Positions 55,413 to 64,000 of a stretch of 64,000 nucleotides of DNA are shown here, piece after piece. The DNA lies in the NCBI RefSeq assembly GCF_037055355.1, contig NZ_CP146350.1:1387001-1451000 (forward strand), read 5' to 3'. Numbering within the stretch: position 1 is the stretch's first letter; every line of letters starts with the position of its first letter. The position numbers and the translations under genes were made by a program. The notes beneath the pieces were generated by a model. That model was not told the DNA's origin. It saw only the letters and a list, made by a program, of their open reading frames with translations, and ran no database searches. Origin of the DNA: Streptomyces sp. DG1A-41. GTDB lineage: Bacteria; Actinomycetota; Actinomycetes; Streptomycetales; Streptomycetaceae.

Positions 55413-55760
55413 TCAGGCGGAGCCGCCCGGGGCCAGCGCGACGGTCAGGGCGGGCACCCGGTGCGCAGCCTCGCCGAGCACCTCCCGGAGGGTCTCCCAC
55501 TCCTCCGCACGCGTCTCGGCGTACCGCTGCCAGTCGCGTACGACGATGAGCAGCCCCTTCGCCGCGGCGCCCTCGGGCCAGACCGTGGGGTCCGCCAGGC
55601 TGTCGGCCAGTGCGTCCCAGTTGCGTCCGAACCAGTCGGGCAGGGCCAGGTCACGGGCGCAGCGGTCCATGAGACCCGCCTTGTCCGTGACCCCGTCGAG
55701 GTCCAGGACGATCACGATCCCGCCCGCCTGGTCGTGCACGTCGTACGCCTGGCCGGCCAC
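55413..55760 (-). CDS. barstar-like ribonuclease inhibitor family protein
   Basis: 115 residues. Matches the barstar pattern: VIVLDLDGVTDKAGLMDRCA, DLALPDWFGRNWDALADSL with WFGRNWDAL the family signature, and LLIVVRDWQRYAETRAEEWE. Barstar-like proteins bind and block barnase-type ribonucleases, but no ribonuclease gene is nearby. GTG 55760. It is convergent with the TetR gene (27 bp) and follows the SorC/DeoR-type gene by 3 bp, so it is co-transcribed with it. It marks the start of the conserved right flank. Confidence 0.88.
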   Translation of the reverse strand: MAGQAYDVHDQAGGIVIVLDLDGVTDKAGLMDRCARDLALPDWFGRNWDALADSLADPTVWPEGAAAKGLLIVVRDWQRYAETRAEEWETLREVLGEAAHRVPALTVALAPGGSA

Positions 55761-55763
55761 CGG

Positions 55764-56807
55764 TCAGGCTCCGTCCGGGTCGGACCGGTTGAGCGCCGAC
55801 TTCGGGGCCGGTCCGGCCGTCATCAGGTAGTCCGCCGCGGACGTGTCCGTCACCAGGCTGGTGACGAGCCCGGACCGCAGCACCGCGTCGATCGCGGGTC
55901 CCTTGCGCTGCCCGCCCGCGATCGCCACGACCTCGGGGATACGGCGGAGCTGCTCGGCCTTCACGGTGATGCACCGCTCGCCCAGATCCCGGCCGACCCT
56001 TCGGCCCTCGGCGTCGAAGAGGTGCGCGGACATCTCGGCGGCGACACCGAGGGAGGCGTAGTGCGCGCGCTCCTCGTCGGAGAGCATGTCGTGCACCGTG
56101 GAGATGCCCGGCTCCCAGGAGCCGATGGAGACACAGGCGACGGTGACCTTGTCGAAGTGCTCGAAGGCCCGGGCGATCCCCGTCTGGTTGCGCAATGCCG
56201 TGGCCGTGGCCGCGTCGGGCAGCAGCATCGGCGCGTAGATGGGGTGCGCGTCACCGCCGGACACCTGGGCGGCGCGGCGTACCGCCTCGACGGAGCCTCG
56301 CTCGGCGGTCCCGGCGTCGTACACGCCCGTCAGCTGCACCACCGTGCACGGCGGCAGCCGGTCGAGCGCCGCCGCCATGTGGATGGTGGAGCGGCCCCAG
56401 GCCAGGCCCAGCACATCACCTTCGTTGACCAGCTCGCCGAGCAGGTCGGCGGCCACTTCTCCCAGGTTCTCGGGGTCGGGTGACTCCTCGGCCTCGGCCG
56501 GGGACTCGACCACGACGGCGTGCCTGAGGCCGTAACGGGCGCGGAGCGCGTCCGAGCGCTCGGCGTCCAGCTCCGCAGGCACACGGATCTCGATACGTAC
56601 GAGATCCCGTTCGAGGGCGGTCTCCAGGACCCGGGCCACCTTGAAGCGGCTGACGCCGAACTCCTCCGCGATCTGGATCTTGGACTTCCCCTCGAGGTAG
56701 AAGCGGCGGGCCATGGCCGCCGCCTGCACCAGCTCAGCGGGTCCCATCCGCATGGCTGACCGGCCCGCCGACATACCCGACACGGCGATCTCCTCACTGC
56801 TGTTCAC
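55764..56807 (-). CDS. SorC/DeoR-type sugar-binding transcriptional regulator
   Basis: 347 residues. The N-terminal HTH is KSKIQIAEEFGVSRFKVARV (about 40-60) and the C-terminal sugar-phosphate-binding domain carries LGLAWGRSTIHMAAALDRL, VQLTGVYDAGTAERGSVEAV and AIAGGQRKGPAIDAVLRSGL. GTG 56807. It lies upstream of the barstar-like gene (same strand) and 78 bp downstream of rpe. Position next to rpe suggests sensing of a pentose or sugar phosphate. The ligand is unknown. Confidence 0.9.
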   Translation of the reverse strand: MNSSEEIAVSGMSAGRSAMRMGPAELVQAAAMARRFYLEGKSKIQIAEEFGVSRFKVARVLETALERDLVRIEIRVPAELDAERSDALRARYGLRHAVVVESPAEAEESPDPENLGEVAADLLGELVNEGDVLGLAWGRSTIHMAAALDRLPPCTVVQLTGVYDAGTAERGSVEAVRRAAQVSGGDAHPIYAPMLLPDAATATALRNQTGIARAFEHFDKVTVACVSIGSWEPGISTVHDMLSDEERAHYASLGVAAEMSAHLFDAEGRRVGRDLGERCITVKAEQLRRIPEVVAIAGGQRKGPAIDAVLRSGLVTSLVTDTSAADYLMTAGPAPKSALNRSDPDGA

Positions 56808-56885
56808 ACTCTGGATTCGCCGTTCATCCTTGCAGATCCGGCGCGGTTGATCAGCCCTGATGAGAGCCGTTCACTTTGCTGTGGC

Positions 56886-57572
56886 TCAGTGGTCGCAGGC
56901 CCAGGAGGCCTTGGCGGTGGCCGCCTCGGCCTGCATGCGTAGTGCACGTACCGCCTCGGCCGGGTCGTTTGCCCCGTAGACCGCCGATCCGGCCACGAAA
57001 ACGTCGGCTCCCGCGTCCGCGCACCGCTCGATAGTGGAAGCGGAGACTCCGCCGTCGACCTGGAGCCAGAGCTCCAGTCCGTGCTTGCCGATCAGCTCAC
57101 GGGTGCGCCGAATCTTCGGAAGCATGATGTCGAGGAAGGCCTGTCCCCCGAAGCCCGGTTCGACCGTCATGATCAGGAGCATGTCGAGCTCGGGGAGCAG
57201 GTCCTCGTACGGCTCGATGGGGGTCGCGGGCTTCAGTGCCATGGAGGCGCGGGCGCCCTTGGCGCGGATCTCCCGGGCGAGCCGGACCGGGGCGGCGGCC
57301 GCCTCGACGTGGAAGGTGACGGAACCGGCCCCCGCTTCGACGTACTGGGGCGCCCACCGATCAGGGGCCTCGATCATCAGATGGCAGTCCAGCGGGGTGT
57401 CCGTCGCACGCGCCAGCGACTCCACGACCGGCACGCCGAGCGTGAGGTTCGGGACGAAATGGTTGTCCATGACGTCGACGTGGAGCCAGTCGGCTCCCTC
57501 CACGGCCTTCGCCTCGTCCGCGAGGCGGGCGAAGTCGGCGGACAGGATGCTGGGGTTGATCTGCACGGCCAT
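56886..57572 (-). CDS. rpe: ribulose-phosphate 3-epimerase
   Basis: Interconverts ribulose 5-phosphate and xylulose 5-phosphate in the pentose phosphate pathway. 228 residues with [40 protein letters not shown] (metal His and Asp), [33 protein letters not shown] and [20 protein letters not shown]. All metal and catalytic residues of the family are present. Start ATG 57572. It is followed by the SorC/DeoR-type gene. The 187 bp between it and rsmB hold no gene. Confidence 0.97.
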   Translation of the reverse strand: MAVQINPSILSADFARLADEAKAVEGADWLHVDVMDNHFVPNLTLGVPVVESLARATDTPLDCHLMIEAPDRWAPQYVEAGAGSVTFHVEAAAAPVRLAREIRAKGARASMALKPATPIEPYEDLLPELDMLLIMTVEPGFGGQAFLDIMLPKIRRTRELIGKHGLELWLQVDGGVSASTIERCADAGADVFVAGSAVYGANDPAEAVRALRMQAEAATAKASWACDH

Positions 57573-57759
57573 GAACTAAGACTGCCATGCCCTCCGGCGG
57601 TTGTGGCCATCGGTCCCGGGTGGGGGACGGTTGTACGGCGGCTGCGGGCCGTGTGTGGTGGCTCGCGCCCACTGGTCCGGGACGCACTGCACGCCGTGCC
57701 GGACGCCGACACCCGGGTGTGCGGTGGTACGGCGACCCGGGCGAGCGTCGGACCGGGAG

Positions 57760-59187
57760 TCAGCCGGTCCGGCGGATGAGCGCCAGGTACATCGCGTCGG
57801 TCCCGTGCAGATGCGGCCACAGCTGCACGTCGGGCCCTTCGCCGAGGTCCGGTACGCCGGGCAGCAGCGGACGGGCGTCGAGGAGCTCGGTGTCCGGGTG
57901 CTGCTTGAGCACGTCGGCGACCACGGCCCGGGTCTCGGCGAGGTGCGGCGAGCAGGTCGCGTAGCCCACGACGCCGCCGACCCGCACCGACTCCAGGGCG
58001 GCGCGCAGGAGGCCGCGCTGCAACGGCGCGAACCCCTCCAGGTCCTCCGGCCTGCGCCGCCAGCGTGCCTCAGGGCGGCGCCGCAGGGCACCGAGCCCGG
58101 TGCACGGCACGTCGACCAGCACACGGTCGAAGCTGCCGGGCCGCCAGGCCGGACGGGTCCCGTCGGCGGCGATCACCTGGTACGGCCCGGGGTTCCCCTC
58201 CAGAGCCCTGGCCACGAGCCCCGCGCGGTGGGTCTGCTTCTCGGAGGCGACGAGCATCGCGTCCCGCTGGGCCGCGAGGGCACCGAGCAGCGCGGCCTTG
58301 CCGCCGGGTCCCGCACACCCGTCCAGCCACCGACGGTCGGGCCCCTCCAGCGGCGCGTTGGCGAGGGCGAGCGCCACCAGCTGGCTGCCCTCGTCCTGCA
58401 CGCCCGCGCGTCCCTCCCGCACGGCCGCGACGGCGCCCGGCTCACCGCCCTCGGTCAGCCGCACGGCATACGGCGACCAGTGGCCCGGCACGGCGGCGTC
58501 CTCTTCGAGCAGTTCCTCGGCGGTGGCCCGCCCGGGCCGCGCCACCAGGGTCACCTCGGGCCGCTCGTTGTCGGCACGCAGCAGGTCCTCGATGCCGGCA
58601 CGGCCGCCGCCGAGGGAATCCCACAGCGCCGACACGACCCACCGCGGATGCGAGTGGACGACGGCGAGATGGTGCTCGGGGTCCTCGTCGTAGGGCGGCG
58701 CGATCCGCTCCAGCCAGCCGTCCAGATCATGCTGCGCGACCTTCCGCAGCACGGCGTTGACGAACTTGGCCCGCCCGTCGCCGAGCACGACCCGCGCGAG
58801 CTCGACGGTGGCGGACACGGCCGCGTGGGTCGGGATCCGCGTCCCGAGCAGCTGATGCGCACCGAGGCTCAGCACGTCCAGCACCGGCGGGTCGACCTCC
58901 CGCAGCGGCCGGTCCACGCAGGCCGAGATGACCGCGTCGTACGTCCCCTGTCGCCGCAGCGTGCCATACACCAGCTCGGTGGCGAGCGCCGCGTCCCGGG
59001 TGTCGAACGTCTCGGGCCCCTCCTTCTCCCGCGCCTTGCGCAACAGCGGCGGCAGAACGAGGTTGGCGTAGGCGTCCCGCTCGTCCACGGCCCTCAGCGC
59101 CTCGAAGGCGAGGATGCGGACGGGGTCCTTCTTGGGCCGACGGTAGGGCTTGCCGGACGTACGGGGCCGACGGGGCTGGGCGCTCAC
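57760..59187 (-). CDS. rsmB: 16S rRNA m5C967 methyltransferase (RsmB/Sun family)
   Basis: 475 residues. The N-terminal NusB-like RNA-binding part has DPVRILAFEALRAVDERDAY and RDAALATELVYGTLRRQGTY. The C-terminal SAM domain has WLDGCAGPGGKAALLGALA, FDRVLVDVPCTGLGALRRRP and VGYATCSPHLAETRAVVADV. The two Cys (PCTG and TCSPH) are the release and catalytic residues of this family. GTG/ATG 59187 start. It lies 69 bp after fmt, which is the common fmt-rsmB gene pair. Confidence 0.94.
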   Translation of the reverse strand: MSAQPRRPRTSGKPYRRPKKDPVRILAFEALRAVDERDAYANLVLPPLLRKAREKEGPETFDTRDAALATELVYGTLRRQGTYDAVISACVDRPLREVDPPVLDVLSLGAHQLLGTRIPTHAAVSATVELARVVLGDGRAKFVNAVLRKVAQHDLDGWLERIAPPYDEDPEHHLAVVHSHPRWVVSALWDSLGGGRAGIEDLLRADNERPEVTLVARPGRATAEELLEEDAAVPGHWSPYAVRLTEGGEPGAVAAVREGRAGVQDEGSQLVALALANAPLEGPDRRWLDGCAGPGGKAALLGALAAQRDAMLVASEKQTHRAGLVARALEGNPGPYQVIAADGTRPAWRPGSFDRVLVDVPCTGLGALRRRPEARWRRRPEDLEGFAPLQRGLLRAALESVRVGGVVGYATCSPHLAETRAVVADVLKQHPDTELLDARPLLPGVPDLGEGPDVQLWPHLHGTDAMYLALIRRTG

Positions 59188-59256
59188 GAAAAAGGTGCTC
59201 CGGGTGTGAGAAGAAGTGCGCCGTCCAGCCTACGCCGCCCCGGACGTGTCACCGCG

Positions 59257-60189
59257 TCAGCCCCCGAGCCGCTCGCCCTCGGCGATCCGCACCCCGCGCG
59301 CCCAGTCCGCCGCCCGCATCGGCTTCTTGCCCTGGGCCTGCACCCAGATCAGCTCGACGGCGTACGAGCCGCTGCCGACGTACACGTTGTTCTTCCCGGC
59401 GGAGATCTGCCCGGGGGCGAGATCCGTCCGGTCCGGCACCGGGGTGACCTGGATGAGCTTGAGCCGCTCGCCGCGGAAGGTGGTCCAGGCGCCGGGAGCC
59501 GGGGTGCAGCCCCGCACCATCCGGTCGACGCGCAGCGCGGGAGCGTGCCAGTCGACACGGGCGTCCTCGACGTTGACCTTCGGGGCCAGGCTGACCCCCT
59601 CGGCCGGCTGCGGTACGGCCTTCAGCGTGCCGTCCTCGATGCCGTCCATGGTCGCCGCGAGCAGCCCGGCACCGGCGAAGGCCAGCCGCGTCAGCAGATC
59701 CCCGCTGGTGTCGGTGGGCCGGATCTCCTCGGTGACCGTCCCGTACACCGGCCCGGAGTCGAGCCCCTCCTCGATCAGGAAGGTGGAAGCCCCGGTGATC
59801 TCGTCCCCGGCCATGATGGCGTGCTGCACGGGCGCGGCACCGCGCCAGGCCGGCAGCAGGGAGAAGTGCAGATTGACCCAGCCGTGCACGGGGACGTCGA
59901 GGGCGACCCGGGGCAGCAGCGCGCCGTAGGCGACGACGGGACAGCAGTCCGGCCCGATCTCCCGCAGCCGCTCCAGGAACTCGGGGTCCTTCGGCTTCGC
60001 GGGCTTCAGCACCTCGATCCCGGCCTCCTCCGCCCGCTCGGCGACGGGCGACGCTACGAGCCTGCGCCCCCGCCCGGCCGGCGCGTCGGGCCGCGTGACG
60101 ACAGCGGCCACCTCATGCCGCTCAGAGGCGAGAAGAGCGTCCAGAGCGGGAACGGCGACCTCGGGTGTACCGGCGAAGACGAGCTTCAT
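59257..60189 (-). CDS. fmt: methionyl-tRNA formyltransferase
   Basis: Formylates initiator Met-tRNA with 10-formyl-tetrahydrofolate. 310 residues from ATG 60189: [55 protein letters not shown] with the catalytic His, and [15 protein letters not shown]. The C-terminal tRNA-binding domain has [20 protein letters not shown]. The frame above 60189 is a run-on. The gap upstream (321 bp) has the dyads at 60435-60477. It is the first gene of fmt-rsmB. Confidence 0.96.
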   Translation of the reverse strand: MKLVFAGTPEVAVPALDALLASERHEVAAVVTRPDAPAGRGRRLVASPVAERAEEAGIEVLKPAKPKDPEFLERLREIGPDCCPVVAYGALLPRVALDVPVHGWVNLHFSLLPAWRGAAPVQHAIMAGDEITGASTFLIEEGLDSGPVYGTVTEEIRPTDTSGDLLTRLAFAGAGLLAATMDGIEDGTLKAVPQPAEGVSLAPKVNVEDARVDWHAPALRVDRMVRGCTPAPGAWTTFRGERLKLIQVTPVPDRTDLAPGQISAGKNNVYVGSGSYAVELIWVQAQGKKPMRAADWARGVRIAEGERLGG

Positions 60190-60414
60190 GGGGTGGTGGG
60201 GGCCTCTCGGGGCGGGGGTCGATGACGGGCAGCACACAAGTCTATGAGCCCCGCCGCGGAAAGCCGCCGACGGCGCTCATCCCCCACGGGAGAGGCCACT
60301 CGGCGGAGAGTCACGGGTGGTGCGAGTGGGAGACGAAAGCCGAAGGCCGAAGGCCGAGGCGCACGCCCCGCGCAAACGGGCGCACGCATATGCCTCCACG
60401 CCCCCACACCGTGA

Positions 60415-61056
<642 letters not shown>

Positions 61057-61079
61057 GCCACCCCTCCCCTCCCCGTGCC

Positions 61080-61110
61080 CTGCCCTCCCGGAACGCCTCC
61101 GGGAGGGCAG
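61080..61110. terminator. bidirectional terminator between convergent genes
   Basis: CTGCCCTCCCGG / CCGGGAGGGCAG, a perfect 12-bp stem with a 7-nt loop, in the 135-bp gap between the HTH-like gene (+) and priA (-). Confidence 0.85.
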
Positions 61111-61191
61111 CGGCGTATCCGGACGCCGCCGTGCCGGAAGACTGCCGTCCCTCCGAACCGAACCGCCCCCCGCCGGACCTCCGGCAACGGC

Positions 61192-63345
61192 TCACCCGAT
61201 GTCGGCCGGATCGATCCGCACCCAGACCCCACTCCCGCCGCCACTCCCCCGAGCCATCCGCGCGGCCTGCGCGGCCTTCAGCGCGGCGGCCAGCGCGGCG
61301 CCCTTCCCCGGCGGCACCCGGATCAGCGCCCTTAGCCACTGCACCCCGGGCGGCGGCGCCCCCGGCCGCCGCGGTCGCCCCGCTGCGGCCACGGGCAACG
61401 GCACCGGCCCCAGCACCTCGGCTTCCCGCGGCAGTTCGGCCGCACGGAGAAACTCCGCCACCGCTTCCGCCGGCCCCGACACGGCCGCCATCCGCGACAC
61501 GGGCGGGAACCCCAGCTCGGCCCGCTCGGCGAGTTCCCGCACCGCGTGACCGACGGGGTCCCACCGTACGAGCGCCTGGACGGGCCGCAGCGTCGGCTCG
61601 GCCACGACCACCACGGTGCCGCCGGCCGGCTGCGGCCGGACGAGGGAGCCGGCCGCGATCCACCGCCGCAGCGCGTCCTCCCCGGCCCGCAGATCGGGCC
61701 GCCCGAGCATGGCCCACCCGTCCAGCAGCAGCGCCGCCGCGTACCCGCCCTCGGCGACGGGCTCGGCCCCCGGCGTGCTCACCACCAGCGCGGGCGCCCC
61801 CGGCACCGTGTCGAGCACGTGTTCACGACCGGAGGTCCGCACCGGAACGGCGGGGAAGGCCCGTCCGAGTTCCTCGGCGGTCCGCCGCGCACCCACCACC
61901 GAGGCGCGCAGCCGGAAGGCACCGCACTCCGGGCAGTGCCAGCCGCCCTCCTCACGGCCGCACCACGCGCAGCACAACGCACCGCCGTCCCGCGTTTCCA
62001 GCGGCCCGGAGCACTGCCGGCACCGCGCGGGCGCCCGGCAGTTGGCGCACGCCATGCGCGGCACGTATCCCCGCCGGGGCACCTGCACCAGCACCGGACC
62101 GTGCCGCAGCCCCTCGCGGACGACCTGCCAGGCGAGGGTCGGCAGCCGGGCGGCCCGGGCGGCCTCGTCCCGCGCGAGGTCCCCGTCCCCGACAGTGCGG
62201 ACGAGCGGAGCGGCGGCGCGCACCTGCTCACGCCCGGCGACCAGCGGGCGCGCCCACCCGGTCTCGACGAGCTGCGCGGCCTCCACCGTGCAGCCCCAGC
62301 TGCCCAGCAGGAAGCCGCACTTGTCCTGGGCGGCCCGCAGCAGCAGCACCTCACGCGCGTGGGGCTGCGGGGCGTGCTGCTCGCTGTGGCTGTCGTCCCC
62401 GTCGTCCCAGATGGCCACGAGCCCGAGATCCTGGACCGGTGCGAACATCGCGGCCCGGGTCCCGATCACGGCCCGTACGGAGCCCCGCCGGACCGCGAGC
62501 CACTGCGCGTACCGCTTCTCGGGCCCCGCGTCGGCGGTGAGCACCGCATGCCGCCCCTCCCCCAGCAGGGCGGTCAGGGCAGCGTCGACCCGCGCGACCG
62601 CCCGCCCGTCGGGCAGGAGGGCGAGGGCCCCGCGACCGGAGGCCAGCGTCGCCACGACGGCCCGGGCGATATCCTCGCTCCACTCCGGGCCGGGCAGCGC
62701 GTTCCACACGGCCCGTGGCGCGCCGCCGGAGGCCAGCGACTCCAGGAAGGCCGCTCCCCGCTCGTACCGCTGCCAGGAGCCCGCTTCCGGCGCCGGGGGC
62801 GGCGGCAGCGGTGCGGGCGAGGGGCGCTGCTCGGCCCGGGCGTTGCGCGGCGGCACGGCGAGTTGCAGGACGTCGGCGAGGCTGCCCGCGTACCGGTCGG
62901 CGACCGCCCGGGACAGTCCCAGCAGTTCCTCGCTCAGCACCCGCTCGGGCGACACGACCTGGGCGAGGGCGGCCAGCGGCCCCGAGTAGTCGGACTCGGG
63001 CAGCCGCTCGACGAGGAACCCGTCGATCAGGCCGCCGCCCTCGCGCCGTCCTTCCCTCACCCGGTGCCGCCCGGCTCCGAACCGCACCCGCACCCGCACG
63101 CCCGGCTGGGCCTGCTCGTCCAGCTCCTCGGGCACGGCGTAGTCGAAGTACCGGTCGAGGTGGAGCACGCCCTTGTCGACGAGCACCCGCGCGACGGGCA
63201 GTTCCTTGGCGAGCGCGGCCCCCCGCCAGGTCCGCGGCTTGGCCCGGGGCGTCTTGGCCTTCCGCACACTCTCCCGGATGAGCGCGAGCTGCTCGGGCGG
63301 TGCACCCTCCGCGCCGCCGCCCGCCTGTTCGTTCTCGCTGCTCAC
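61192..63345 (-). CDS. priA: primosomal protein N' (PriA), actinobacterial form lacking ATPase motifs
   Basis: 717 residues, replication-restart factor. The N-terminal DNA-binding part has LVDKGVLHLDRYFDYAVPEE. The zinc-binding insert reads ACANCRAPARCRQCSGPLE then CCAWCGREEGGWHCPECGA with eight or more Cys. Where other PriA have Walker A (GxTGSGKT) this one has WNALPGPEWSEDIARAVV, and the DEAH site is IWDDGDDSH, so ATP hydrolysis is unlikely. This is typical of the actinobacterial branch. GTG 63345 is used; an in-frame ATG at 63375 adds ten residues. The frame ends near GVWVRIDPADIG. It is the neighbour of metK on the same strand. Confidence 0.92.
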   Translation of the reverse strand: MSSENEQAGGGAEGAPPEQLALIRESVRKAKTPRAKPRTWRGAALAKELPVARVLVDKGVLHLDRYFDYAVPEELDEQAQPGVRVRVRFGAGRHRVREGRREGGGLIDGFLVERLPESDYSGPLAALAQVVSPERVLSEELLGLSRAVADRYAGSLADVLQLAVPPRNARAEQRPSPAPLPPPPAPEAGSWQRYERGAAFLESLASGGAPRAVWNALPGPEWSEDIARAVVATLASGRGALALLPDGRAVARVDAALTALLGEGRHAVLTADAGPEKRYAQWLAVRRGSVRAVIGTRAAMFAPVQDLGLVAIWDDGDDSHSEQHAPQPHAREVLLLRAAQDKCGFLLGSWGCTVEAAQLVETGWARPLVAGREQVRAAAPLVRTVGDGDLARDEAARAARLPTLAWQVVREGLRHGPVLVQVPRRGYVPRMACANCRAPARCRQCSGPLETRDGGALCCAWCGREEGGWHCPECGAFRLRASVVGARRTAEELGRAFPAVPVRTSGREHVLDTVPGAPALVVSTPGAEPVAEGGYAAALLLDGWAMLGRPDLRAGEDALRRWIAAGSLVRPQPAGGTVVVVAEPTLRPVQALVRWDPVGHAVRELAERAELGFPPVSRMAAVSGPAEAVAEFLRAAELPREAEVLGPVPLPVAAAGRPRRPGAPPPGVQWLRALIRVPPGKGAALAAALKAAQAARMARGSGGGSGVWVRIDPADIG

Positions 63346-63377
63346 GCTTGCATTCTTACCAAACGCCACTGACATCC

Positions 63378-63489
63378 GGCGGGGCCGTAGGCCCGTCGCC
63401 CACGCACCGGACGCACGACGAGGCCCGGCGCCCCGAAGGGTGCCGGGCCTCGCGAGGTACCGCGGCGGCGTCGGGCCTACGGCCCCGCC
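63378..63489 (-). terminator. nested hairpins between metK and priA
   Basis: Inner hairpin GAGGCCCGGCGCCC-CGAA-GGGTGCCGGGCCTC (63420-63451) with a 14-bp stem. It is flanked by perfect 18-bp arms GGCGGGGCCGTAGGCCCG (63378-63395) and CGGGCCTACGGCCCCGCC (63472-63489). The outer arms could pair around the inner one to make a long structure just past the metK stop at 63503. It probably terminates metK transcription. Confidence 0.75.
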
Positions 63490-63502
63490 GTCTTGTGGGG
63501 AC

Positions 63503-64000
63503 TTACAGCCCCACGGCCTTGCGCAGGGCGTCCACGCGGTCCGTCCGCTCCCAGGTGAACTCGGGAAGCTCGCGGCCGAAGTGCCCGTACGCGGCGGTCT
63601 GGGAGTAGATCGGGCGGAGCAGGTCGAGGTCGCGGATGATGGCGGCCGGACGGAGGTCGAAGACCTCGTCGATCGCCTTCTCGATCTTGTCCGTGTCGAT
63701 CTTGGCGGTGCCGAAGGTCTCGACGAACAGACCGACCGGCTCGGCCTTGCCGATGGCGTACGCCACCTGGACCTCGCAACGGGTGGCGAGACCCGCGGCG
63801 ACCACGTTCTTCGCGACCCAGCGCATCGCGTACGCCGCGGAGCGGTCGACCTTGGACGGGTCCTTGCCGGAGAAGGCGCCGCCGCCGTGACGGGCCATGC
63901 CGCCGTAGGTGTCGATGATGATCTTGCGGCCGGTCAGGCCCGCGTCACCCATCGGGCCGCCGATCTCGAAGCGGCCGGTGGGGTTGACCAGCAGGCGGTA
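63503..64000 (-). CDS. metK: S-adenosylmethionine synthetase, C-terminal part (5' end beyond window)
   Basis: Forms SAM from methionine and ATP. The 166 codons in the window are the end of the protein: [59 protein letters not shown] and [19 protein letters not shown]. These are the most conserved MetK blocks (GDxGLTGRK and [16 protein letters not shown]). The stop is at 63503 and the frame stays open to base 64000. The N-terminal two thirds lie outside. It is followed by the nested terminator and priA. Confidence 0.97.
   Translation of the reverse strand, partial: YRLLVNPTGRFEIGGPMGDAGLTGRKIIIDTYGGMARHGGGAFSGKDPSKVDRSAAYAMRWVAKNVVAAGLATRCEVQVAYAIGKAEPVGLFVETFGTAKIDTDKIEKAIDEVFDLRPAAIIRDLDLLRPIYSQTAAYGHFGRELPEFTWERTDRVDALRKAVGL

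Overview
The window is high-GC actinobacterial DNA, almost certainly a Streptomyces chromosome. Three things show this: dense G/C-ending codons, a hisG-hisE-ribH-ribBA-ribM-ribE block behind an FMN riboswitch, and TTA codons confined to a few accessory or secreted genes. The flanks are conserved core. The left half (1-30 kb) carries an acyl-CoA dehydrogenase with a TetR regulator, a C39-like secreted protein, a P-loop kinase, an EccA-like AAA ATPase, two CorC/HlyC membrane proteins, the his/rib block, a ROK regulator facing an MFS exporter, an NCS2 permease, a GH6 glycosidase, an amino-acid uptake and oxidation group (amine oxidase, C-N hydrolase, permease, Lrp) and guaB1. The right end (55.4-64 kb) carries a barstar-like protein, a SorC/DeoR regulator, rpe, rsmB, fmt, priA and the C-terminal part of metK.

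Between guaB1 and the barstar/SorC genes lies an accessory block of about 25 kb (30.4-55.4 kb) that reads as an unassigned biosynthetic gene cluster. It holds its own shikimate supply (class I DAHP synthase, EPSP synthase, chorismate synthase, shikimate kinase) and a MIO-type aromatic amino acid ammonia-lyase. It also has a LuxC-like acyl reductase paired with a PaaK/LuxE-like ligase, a free-standing ACP, two further small AMP-forming enzymes (one EphF/EhpF-like), an SDR and an FAD aromatic hydroxylase. Less usual members are an alpha/alpha-toroid repeat protein of the prenyltransferase/squalene-cyclase type, a small tautomerase-like protein and a secreted allene-oxide-cyclase/dirigent-like barrel. 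The core synthase is one type I iterative-looking PKS (KS-AT-degenerate DH-ACP, no KR, no TE). Regulators are a TrmB/LuxR hybrid, a TetR, and an XRE/MFS pair. The inferred logic is shikimate flux to Phe/Tyr, then to a cinnamate-type acid, activation on ACP or CoA, reduction and/or polyketide extension, and tailoring. I cannot name the product.

Two 35-bp sites matching at 30 of 35 positions, each with an 8-bp inverted repeat spaced 11 bp, sit in the two main promoter regions of the cluster and look like its operator.

Several reading frames are broken by single-base indels (hisG, the ammonia-lyase, the PKS at three points, a small secreted protein), several in C runs. Because hisG is among them, sequencing error is the most economical explanation, but it must be checked before any gene is called dead. 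No tRNA, rRNA, CRISPR array, integrase or transposase was seen.
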